Shown: one piece after another, positions 55,282 to 62,454 of the stretch
Layout of the letters: each line of letters starts with the position of its first letter
How positions within the stretch are numbered: position 1 is the stretch's first letter
DNA from: Pseudomonas batumici
GTDB lineage: Bacteria > Pseudomonadota > Gammaproteobacteria > Pseudomonadales > Pseudomonadaceae
DNA: 64,000 bases
Direction of reading: 5' to 3'
Assembly: GCF_000820515.1 (NCBI RefSeq)
Contig: NZ_JXDG01000001.1
Location: 1 to 64,000 of the forward strand
The notes under the pieces: model-generated
Database searches by the model: none
Seen by the model: the letters and a program-made list of their open reading frames with translations, nothing else
Told to the model about the DNA's origin: nothing
Position numbers and translations under genes: made by a program

Positions 55282-56409
55282 TCATTTGCCCTCCGTCTGC
55301 TTCAGAGCCAGGACTTCCTTGGGTGTGACCATGTCGCCCTTGTCGTTGCCCCAGGCATTGCGTTCATAGGTCACGACAGAGGCGATATCGACTTCCGACA
55401 ACTGTTTGCCGAAGGCCGCCATGGCGGTACCCGGCTTGCCGAAGAACACCCGGTGCAGGTGGTCCTCCTTGGGACCGGTGACGAGCTTCGAGCCCTTGAG
55501 CGCCGGGAACATCGGCGGCAGGCCCTGGCCCTCGGCCTGGTGACAGGCCACGCAGGTGGTGTGGTAGATCTTGTCGCCGCGCTCCTTGAGTTCGTCGAGG
55601 GTCCACTCCTTGCTGGTCAGCTCCTTGAGCTTGGCGGCGTCGGCCTTGCGATCGGCCAGCCAGCTGTCGTAGTCGGCCTTGGCGCGGACGTCGACCACCA
55701 CCGGCATGAAGCCGTGGTCCTTGCCGCACAGTTCGGAGCATTGCCCACGGTAGATGCCGGGCTTGTCGACCCGGGTCCAGGCTTCGTTGAAGAAGCCCGG
55801 GATGGCATCGCGCTTGACGGCGAAGGCCGGCACCCACCAGGAATGGATCACGTCGGCGGAGGTCACCAGGAAACGCACCTTGGCGCCCACCGGCAACACC
55901 AGCGGCTGGTCGACTTCCAGCAGGTAGTTTTCGCCCTTGGGCGCCAGGTTATGCATCTGATCGGCGGGGGTGGACAGGTTGCTGAAGAACTCGACATCCT
56001 GGCCCAGGTACTTGTAGTGCCATTTCCATTGATAGCCGGTGACCTGGATATCGACATCCGACTCGCTGGTGTCGTACATCTTGATCAGCGTCGCGGTCGC
56101 GGGAACCGCCATGACCACCAGGATCAGGAAAGGGACGATGGTCCAGAGGATTTCGACGGTGGTGCTCTCATGGAACTTGGCCGCCACCTGGCCCGTGGAG
56201 CGTCGGTGCAGGATCATCGACCAGAACATCGCGCCGAACACGATGACCCCGATCACCACACAGATCCAGAAAATGGTCATGTGCAGATCGAAGATCTCGT
56301 GACTGACTTCCGTCGCTCCAGGCGTCATATTCACGTCCCAGGCCGCCTGCGCCCGGCTGAATATCGACCACAACAGGAGGCCCATCCAGACTCGTGGATG
56401 TCGCATCAT
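55282..56409 (-). CDS. ctaC: Cytochrome c oxidase subunit II with fused cytochrome c domain
   Basis: A 375-aa subunit II. It has a signal peptide, two membrane helices and a cupredoxin domain with the CuA site CSELCGKDHGFM (Cys-x3-Cys-x3-His-x2-Met). A C-terminal cytochrome c domain of ~90 residues has CVACH and the Met ligand in KPGTAMAAFG, so this is a caa3-like enzyme. It is the first gene of the cox operon, with GGGGA 8 bp before ATG 56409. Confidence 0.95.
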   Translation of the reverse strand: MMRHPRVWMGLLLWSIFSRAQAAWDVNMTPGATEVSHEIFDLHMTIFWICVVIGVIVFGAMFWSMILHRRSTGQVAAKFHESTTVEILWTIVPFLILVVMAVPATATLIKMYDTSESDVDIQVTGYQWKWHYKYLGQDVEFFSNLSTPADQMHNLAPKGENYLLEVDQPLVLPVGAKVRFLVTSADVIHSWWVPAFAVKRDAIPGFFNEAWTRVDKPGIYRGQCSELCGKDHGFMPVVVDVRAKADYDSWLADRKADAAKLKELTSKEWTLDELKERGDKIYHTTCVACHQAEGQGLPPMFPALKGSKLVTGPKEDHLHRVFFGKPGTAMAAFGKQLSEVDIASVVTYERNAWGNDKGDMVTPKEVLALKQTEGK

Positions 56410-56780
56410 TGCGGGTTCCCCTTATCGTTCTTGTTATCCCGCCGGCGTTCACCTGCGGCCAAGGGAATGGTCGTACTGCGTAAGCGGACCATTCGGCCTG
56501 GCCTGCAACGGCAGCCGGGCGAAATCAGCTGACTCCATACAAAACCGAGTATAGACAGCGACCGGGAGCGCGCCATGCGATCTGGGAAATGAACTGGAAG
56601 CGGCCTTGAAAAGGGCTGCAGGCCTCGGATTACCTGGGGTAGGCCAGAGGCAATGGCAAATCGATATAACCCATGCATATAAGCATGAAATAATTATTAC
56701 AAATGCATCTGAACATCTTTTATAACCCAGCTACTTTGTATTCTCCCTTTTTCCCTTTGTCGTACCCCCCTGGAGTTTTC
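56410..56780. other. Divergent promoter region of the cox operon and a conserved hypothetical gene
   Basis: About 370 bp with no gene. It carries the cox promoter (leftward) and that of the gene at 56781 (rightward). An AT-rich inverted repeat CATGC-ATATAA-GCATG lies at 56673-56688. TGGAG at 56771-56775 is the ribosome-binding site of the right-hand gene. Confidence 0.5.
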
Positions 56781-57431
56781 ATGAACACCGCCGCATTGCG
56801 CGAGCAGATTCAACGTGCCCACCAACACGAGGCCGCCAGCGGCCAACTGACCCGTCAACTCGAGATTCAATTGCCGCACCTTCACCCCGCCATACAACTG
56901 CCGGATGTCGACGCAAAAGGTGTACTGACGCGGTTTGTCAAAGCCTATATCGACCTGGTTCCCGACTTGCTGGATGCGGCCAATGAGGTGGCGCGCGAAG
57001 CCGGTATCGAATCGCAGATCAAGCCGGTGCTGACCATCGCCGAGCAGTTTTTCCTGCAACCCCCGGCGATCCTGGAAGGGCATGTCGGGCTCGACGGCCT
57101 GCTGGACGAAGCCTATCTGGCCCACCGCCTGGTGGAGGAGGTCAACGACCTGTACATCAAGCATTTCGGCCAGCCGCTGATTCCCTCGGACATCACCGTG
57201 GCCAACCTGATCGCCCACCAGTTGATCGGCGAGACGTTCGCCAACCAGCTGGATGAAGCGGTGCATCACGCGGTCGATGAGATGCTCGACGAAGAGAGCT
57301 TTGCCCTGGAGTCGGTGGAAGCCTATCGCGACCGCCTGTACAGCCCGGACACCGAGGCGGCGTGGAAACGCTGGCCGTGCCTGTCGCGCCAACTGGGCGT
57401 GGGCCTGGAGCTCGAACAGCCCGGCGCTTGA
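56781..57431 (+). CDS. Conserved hypothetical cytosolic protein (PA0104-type)
   Basis: A 216-aa soluble helical protein without signal peptide or membrane segment. I do not recognise a characterised domain. Residues ~45-95 hold a hydrophobic helical stretch (VLTRFVKAYIDLVPDLLDAA), and the C-terminal third is acidic (DEAVHHAVDEMLDEESFALE). It sits at the edge of the cox cluster as in other Pseudomonas, divergent from ctaC. Function unknown. Confidence 0.7.
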   Translation: MNTAALREQIQRAHQHEAASGQLTRQLEIQLPHLHPAIQLPDVDAKGVLTRFVKAYIDLVPDLLDAANEVAREAGIESQIKPVLTIAEQFFLQPPAILEGHVGLDGLLDEAYLAHRLVEEVNDLYIKHFGQPLIPSDITVANLIAHQLIGETFANQLDEAVHHAVDEMLDEESFALESVEAYRDRLYSPDTEAAWKRWPCLSRQLGVGLELEQPGA

Positions 57432-57469
57432 GCCGGCTGTGCAATTGATCGCGGTCGAACGCGATCCCC

Positions 57470-57568
57470 TGTAGGAGCTGGCTTGTCGGGACGCCGCATC
57501 GCAGCGATGAGGCCCTTGAGTCCTGTGCTGTCCATCCGGACGCCATCGCCGGCAAGCCGGCTCCTACA
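57470..57568. repeat. REP palindrome (copy 7)
   Basis: TGTAGGAGCTGGCTTGTCGG facing GCCGGCAAGCCGGCTCCTAC; left arm slightly degenerate. Between two convergent genes. Confidence 0.87.
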
Positions 57569-57595
57569 AGTTTTGCGGCGCTTTCACGGTCGCAA

Positions 57596-59137
57596 TCAGG
57601 CCGTGGCGGAACCGACACCCGAAGTGGTCCGCAGCCGCCCCTCCAGGCGCCGTTTCAACCCGTGGGACTCGATCACCAACCGCGAGCCCTTGGCCCCGTT
57701 GGCGCGGCCCCATTCCTCCAGCAGTTCCAGGCACGAGTGGTCGATGTAGCTCAGGTTGCCCAGCGGCACATGCACCACCGTGCCCGCCGGAATCGTCGAC
57801 AGCACCCGGGTCAGCGCCGGCACCTTGAGGAAGGTTGCCGCCCCCACCAACCGCAGCTCCATCTCGCCCTCACCGGGCAGGTCCACCAGGCTGATTTTCA
57901 AGCGCGAGGCTTTCCAGGCCAGCTTCGCCAGGGTCAGGCCGAAACCGATCAACACCCCCGTCAGCAGGTTGGTCAAGACAATGGCCGAGGCCGTGGCCAC
58001 ATAGGTCAGCATCGGCATGCGCCCGTAGCGACCGAGGCCGCGAAAGGCCTTGAGATCCACCAGCTTGATGCCCGTATACACCAGCACGCCCGCCAGGCTC
58101 GCCACCGGAATGCTTTGCAGCACGCCGGACAGCAGCAGCACGAAGGCCAGCAGCCACAGGCCATGGAACATGGCTGACAGACGAGTGCGGGCACCGGCCT
58201 GGACGTTGGCCGAGCTGCGCACGATCACGCCGGTCATGGGCAGCGCCCCGAGCAAGCCGCACAGCATATTGCCCACGCCCTGCGCCGACAGCTCGCGGTC
58301 GAAGTCCGAGCGCTGGCCGTCGTGCATGCGGTCCACGGCGGCGGCCGACAGCAGGGTTTCGGCGCTGGCGATAAAGGCCACGGCAAAGGCCGCGACCAGC
58401 ACACCGGGATCGGCCAGGTTGAGCAGGTCGGCGGGGCGCAGCCAGTCGATGGCCTCGGCCAGGTTGGCCGGAACCTCCACGCGCTTGACCGACAGGGCCA
58501 GCGCCAGGCTCGCCAGGGTCGCCAGCCCCACGCCGAGCAGTGCGCCCGGTACAAAGCGCAAGACGTGGGGTTTGCGCTTGTCCCATAGCCACATCACCAG
58601 CATCGTCGCCAGGCCCAGCGCACCGGCCTGCCAGCCGCCCCCTTCGCCGGACAGCGACAGGGCCCGACCCAGGGCCGCGGGAAAGCCCAGCAGGTTGCCC
58701 AGTCCCGAGGGCCGGGGCGAACCGTCGAGCATCACATGGACCTGGGACAGCACGATCAACACACCGATACCGGCGAGCATCCCGTAGACCACCGCCGGCG
58801 CGGTCACCCGGAACCAGCAGCCCAGGCGCAGGCGACCGGCCAGCAGTTGCAGCAGGCCGGCCAGCAACAGGATCGGCCCGAGCATGGCCATGCCGTGCTG
58901 GCGCACCAGTTCGAACACCAGCACCGCCAGGCCCGCGGCCGGACCGCTGACCTGCAACGGCGACCCCGCCAGCCAGCCCACCACCAGCCCGCCGATGATG
59001 CCGGTGATCAGCCCCTTGGCCGGCGGCATGCCGGAGGCAATGGCGATCCCCATGCACAGCGGCAGGGCCACCAGGAATACCACCACCGAAGCCAACAGCT
59101 CCCGTGGCAAAAGCGCTTTCAATTGCGCAGCACGCAT
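57596..59137 (-). CDS. SulP-family anion permease
   Basis: A 513-aa SulP transporter with ~11 helices, the ASGMPPAKGLITGIIGGLVVGW signature near the N-terminus and SFDRELSAQGVGNMLCGLLG-type core. A C-terminal STAS domain is present (SYIDHSCLELLEEWGRANG). ATG 59137 has AGGAGA upstream. It lies directly downstream of a beta-carbonic anhydrase on the same strand, so bicarbonate rather than sulfate is a reasonable substrate guess. Orthologous to PA0103 by context. Confidence 0.88.
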   Translation of the reverse strand: MRAAQLKALLPRELLASVVVFLVALPLCMGIAIASGMPPAKGLITGIIGGLVVGWLAGSPLQVSGPAAGLAVLVFELVRQHGMAMLGPILLLAGLLQLLAGRLRLGCWFRVTAPAVVYGMLAGIGVLIVLSQVHVMLDGSPRPSGLGNLLGFPAALGRALSLSGEGGGWQAGALGLATMLVMWLWDKRKPHVLRFVPGALLGVGLATLASLALALSVKRVEVPANLAEAIDWLRPADLLNLADPGVLVAAFAVAFIASAETLLSAAAVDRMHDGQRSDFDRELSAQGVGNMLCGLLGALPMTGVIVRSSANVQAGARTRLSAMFHGLWLLAFVLLLSGVLQSIPVASLAGVLVYTGIKLVDLKAFRGLGRYGRMPMLTYVATASAIVLTNLLTGVLIGFGLTLAKLAWKASRLKISLVDLPGEGEMELRLVGAATFLKVPALTRVLSTIPAGTVVHVPLGNLSYIDHSCLELLEEWGRANGAKGSRLVIESHGLKRRLEGRLRTTSGVGSATA

Positions 59138-59232
59138 GATGAATCTCCTGAGGATTTCTTCAGGCATGGCAAAGCCCGACCGCTCTGACGCCGGTCGTGG
59201 CTGAACCTGATGGATTGGGGAGGCTTCAGGTG

Positions 59233-59964
59233 TTAGAAGCGGGCCTTGGGTGTCGCACTGGGGATCGGATGAGTGCCATCGAGTGGCAGGAAGCAGCTCC
59301 GATCAGCGTCGTAGGCTTTGATTTCGCTGGTTTCGATGTTGTAGACCCAGCCATGGATAAACAGGTGACCGTTGGCCATGCGCGAGGCCACCGAGGGATG
59401 CGTGCGCAAGTGCTGCAACTGGGCAATGACGTTTTCTTCGGTCAGCACGTGCATGCTTTCGTTTTCGTTGGCGCAGTTGCAGTTCTCATGGACCATGGTC
59501 TTCGCCACTTCCGCATGGCGCAGCCAGGCCTTGACCGTGGGCATCTTTTCCAGGCTGTCGGGGTTGAGCACCGCGCGCATGGCACCGCAATCCGAATGCC
59601 CGCAGACGATGATGTGCTGCACGCCCAGGGCCAGCACCGCGTACTCGATGGCGGTCGAGACGCCGCCGTTCATTTGCCCATAGGGCGGCACCACGTTGCC
59701 GACATTGCGGGTCACAAACAGGTCGCCGGGGGCGCTTTGGGTAATGAGTTCGGGCACGATCCGCGAGTCGGCGCAGGTGATGAACATCGCCCGGGGACTC
59801 TGGGCCGTGGCAAGTTTCTTGAACAGCTCTTCCTGCTGCGGAAAGATTTCACGGTGAAAATGCAGGAAGCCATCGACGATATGCTGCAGCGCCGCATCGG
59901 CACTTTCCGAGCCGGGAAGCCCTGAAGCCGACGCAGCTGACGGCTGTTTATCCTTGTCACTCAT
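59233..59964 (-). CDS. Beta-carbonic anhydrase
   Basis: A 243-aa beta-class enzyme with the zinc-site motifs CADSR and GHSDCGAM (Cys-Asp-Arg dyad, then His and Cys ligands), and NVGNVVPPYG. It interconverts CO2 and bicarbonate in the cytoplasm. It is 95 bp upstream of the SulP gene and probably co-transcribed. Matches PA0102. Confidence 0.93.
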   Translation of the reverse strand: MSDKDKQPSAASASGLPGSESADAALQHIVDGFLHFHREIFPQQEELFKKLATAQSPRAMFITCADSRIVPELITQSAPGDLFVTRNVGNVVPPYGQMNGGVSTAIEYAVLALGVQHIIVCGHSDCGAMRAVLNPDSLEKMPTVKAWLRHAEVAKTMVHENCNCANENESMHVLTEENVIAQLQHLRTHPSVASRMANGHLFIHGWVYNIETSEIKAYDADRSCFLPLDGTHPIPSATPKARF

Positions 59965-60221
59965 GATTCATCCTCTTTTCTGACGGATTTAAGGGGATTT
60001 TCCTGATTTGGCTCGCTCACGGCCAGCACTCATCAGATCAATGCGTCCGATTCCTTGAACGCCACCTGTACGAAACAGGCCGCTTCACCCTAGCCGTGAT
60101 AACTTAACTCAAGCTGAATCAAAGGCTCTAGGACGTACGTTCCAGAAGGTTCCTACGCTGCTTACCCCAGAGTATAGGTGCAGGCTAAACGCCACCAAAC
60201 GACCTGGGGCCGGGTCATGGC

Positions 60222-61280
60222 TCAGAGTAACGACATCTGCCCTCCGGGGGGACAGAACGCACTGCAATCGAGGTTGAAGCCTTCGCGCCGGTTGAGCCCC
60301 AGGCGCTTGATGGCCTTGGCAAACCGCTGCGCCAGCAGGTCGGCAAACGGCCCTTCGCCGCGCATGCGGGCACCGAACCGGCTGTCATAGAGCTCACCGC
60401 CACGGGTCTGGCGAATCAGGCTCAGCACATGGGCCGCTCGTTGCGGGTAATGGGCGGCCAGCCACTCCTCGAACAGCGGCGCGACCTCCAGCGGCAGGCG
60501 CAGCATCATGTAGGCGGCGCTCTGGGCGCCGGCGTCACGGGCCTCGGTGAGCAGGCTTTCCAGCTCGCTGTCGTTGATCATCGGAATCATCGGCGAACAC
60601 AGCACGCCCACCGGAATACCCGCTTCATGCATGACCCGGATGGCCCGCAAGCGGGCCTTGGGCGCCGCCGCCCGGGGCTCGAGGATGCGCTTGAGTTCGT
60701 CGTCGAGGCTGGTCAGGCTGATCATCACCGCCACCAGTCGCTGCTGCGCCAGTTCCGTCAGCAGGTCCAGGTCCCGCAGGATCAGCGAGCCCTTGGTGAC
60801 GATCGTCACCGGATGCCGGTAGCGCAGCAATACCTCGAGAATCCGCCGGGTGAGCCGGTGCTCGCGCTCGATCGGTTGATAGGGATCGGTGTTGGAGCCC
60901 AGGTTGATCGGGGCAACGCGATAACCCGGCTTGGACAATTGTTGTTCCAGCACCGCCACCGCGTTGGTCTTGGCGATCAGTTTGGTTTCGAAATCCAGTC
61001 CCGGTGACAGATCCCAGTACGCATGGCTGGGGCGGGCGTAGCAGTAGATGCAGCCGTGCTCGCAGCCGCGATAGGGATTGATGGAGCGATCGAAGGGCAG
61101 GTCGGGCGAGCTGTTGCGGGTGATGATGGATTTCGCCGTCTCGATGCGCACCTCGGTGCCCTGGGTCAGCGGAACCTCCTGGTACCAACCGTCGTCCTCG
61201 GCCACCGAGCGATTGGGCGCGAAGCGGTTGTGCGGGTTGGTCGCGGTGCCACGGCCACGGGGTGGGAGAGGGGTGAACAT
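60222..61280 (-). CDS. Radical SAM protein, PA0069 family (SPL-like)
   Basis: A 352-aa radical SAM protein with the cluster motif CEHGCIYCYARP (Cys-x3-Cys-x2-Cys) and GSNTDPYQPIE, resembling spore-photoproduct-lyase-related proteins. ATG 61280 has GGAG at suitable distance; ATG 61295 falls inside a LexA operator. The operator implies induction by DNA damage, as reported for PA0069 in P. aeruginosa. Substrate unknown; DNA repair is inferred from regulation. Confidence 0.87.
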   Translation of the reverse strand: MFTPLPPRGRGTATNPHNRFAPNRSVAEDDGWYQEVPLTQGTEVRIETAKSIITRNSSPDLPFDRSINPYRGCEHGCIYCYARPSHAYWDLSPGLDFETKLIAKTNAVAVLEQQLSKPGYRVAPINLGSNTDPYQPIEREHRLTRRILEVLLRYRHPVTIVTKGSLILRDLDLLTELAQQRLVAVMISLTSLDDELKRILEPRAAAPKARLRAIRVMHEAGIPVGVLCSPMIPMINDSELESLLTEARDAGAQSAAYMMLRLPLEVAPLFEEWLAAHYPQRAAHVLSLIRQTRGGELYDSRFGARMRGEGPFADLLAQRFAKAIKRLGLNRREGFNLDCSAFCPPGGQMSLL

Positions 61281-61293
61281 TGGAGAAGGCTCC

Positions 61294-61317
61294 ATTACTG
61301 TATTTATATACAGTAAT
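61294..61317. promoter_or_regulatory. LexA (SOS) box of the radical SAM gene
   Basis: Palindrome centred on CTGTATTTATATACAG (61298-61313), exactly CTGT-N8-ACAG, with symmetric ATTA / TAAT extensions. It ends 13 bp before the chosen start codon, so LexA would block transcription start. Confidence 0.93.
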
Positions 61318-61469
61318 GGAGTTCAAAGAATCTGCCTAGCGCCGTCCGGCAGGACAGTGGACTGCCTCCAATTCTTACAAATCTTTGACACTCGACTCAC
61401 AGGCTTTTGATTCGGAAAAATCAATGCTATAGGGCAATATCGAGTTCTCTCTTTTCGGGCGCCGTCCAC

Positions 61470-62114
61470 ATGTCGATCGTTCGTTTCCTTTGCGCCCTGG
61501 GCCTGATCTGCCTCGCAGGCCTGGTGTTGCCCGCGGTCCAGGCAGACGACGGCAACGCTCAACGCCCACCGCAATGGGCCACCCCGGTGGGCAACCAGTA
61601 CAACCTCTACCAGATGACCCCGACGCTCTACCGCAGCACCTTGCCGGACAGCAACGCCGTGCCGATGCTGCTCAAGCTGAACATCACCACCGTGATCAAC
61701 TTCCAGCCGGAGGCCGACTCCAGCTGGCTGGCGGCCCCCGAGATCAAGCAGGTGCAACTGCCTTACCGGATCGGCCATGTCGACGACGCCGACGTGCTGG
61801 CGGTCTTGCGGGCGATCAGGGAGGCCGAGGACAAGGGTTCGGTGTTGATACACGACAGGCAGGGCACGGAACGTACCGGCCTGATGGCGGCGATGTACCG
61901 CGTGGTGGTTCAGGGCTGGACCAAGGAGGAAGCCTTGAGCGAGATGATCATGGGGGGGTTCGGCGACAGCCCGCACTTCAAGGACAGCATCCGCTACATG
62001 ATGCAGGCGCATGTCGACAAGCTGCGCGAAGCCCTGGCCAGCGGCGCCTGCAGCACCAACCCCTACGCCACCTGCGCGGTGAGGAGCTGGCTCAAGTCCG
62101 CCAGCTTCGAGTGA
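61470..62114 (+). CDS. Secreted dual-specificity-phosphatase-fold protein lacking the catalytic Cys
   Basis: A 214-aa protein with signal peptide (FLCALGLICLAGLVLPAVQA). The cysteine-phosphatase fold is visible: YRSTLPDSNAVPMLLKLNITTVINFQPE, then the P-loop position VLIHDRQGTERTGLMAAMYR. The expected HC-x5-R reads HD-x5-R: Asp129 replaces the nucleophilic Cys, while Arg135 and the following Thr-Gly remain. The codon is GAC, so this is not a one-base ambiguity of TGC. It may be a ligand-binding pseudophosphatase in the periplasm. Divergent from the SOS-controlled gene. Confidence 0.8.
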   Translation: MSIVRFLCALGLICLAGLVLPAVQADDGNAQRPPQWATPVGNQYNLYQMTPTLYRSTLPDSNAVPMLLKLNITTVINFQPEADSSWLAAPEIKQVQLPYRIGHVDDADVLAVLRAIREAEDKGSVLIHDRQGTERTGLMAAMYRVVVQGWTKEEALSEMIMGGFGDSPHFKDSIRYMMQAHVDKLREALASGACSTNPYATCAVRSWLKSASFE

Positions 62115-62125
62115 TTACCCCGGAT

Positions 62126-62146
62126 GAGCCGGGCAGGGCCCGGCTC
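62126..62146. terminator. Convergent hairpin between phosphatase-like and yheV genes
   Basis: Perfect 9-bp stem GAGCCGGGC / GCCCGGCTC with AGG loop in the 52-bp gap between convergent stops; no T-run. Confidence 0.5.
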
Positions 62147-62166
62147 GGCGCAGAGCACTGCGGCGC

Positions 62167-62454
62167 CTACTGGCCTTCCGGCTTCTTCAGCTTGGGATTG
62201 GGAAAGAACTGCACGGTCTGGACCTTGTTGTCCTGCGCCGGCTTGGCCGCCACGGTATTGACCCGCGTACCCAGCTCCTTGGGCACCGACAGGCCCTGCT
62301 CATTCAGGGTATCGGCATAGCCGCAGGCCACGCACTCACGGTGCGGAACGTCGTCTTCGCTCCACATCATCAGCTTGTCCTGTTCGCTGCACGCCGGGCA
62401 GACCGCCCCGGCGATAAAGCGTTTCTTGGTCTTGATCACGGCTACCTCGCTCAT
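62167..62454 (-). CDS. yheV: YheV-family zinc-ribbon protein
   Basis: A 95-aa protein with a C4 zinc ribbon (CPAC, then CVACGY) and the usual family start KTKKRFIAGAVCP. Its start overlaps the prlC stop (ATGA), a conserved pairing in Gammaproteobacteria. Function unknown. Confidence 0.88.
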   Translation of the reverse strand: MSEVAVIKTKKRFIAGAVCPACSEQDKLMMWSEDDVPHRECVACGYADTLNEQGLSVPKELGTRVNTVAAKPAQDNKVQTVQFFPNPKLKKPEGQ

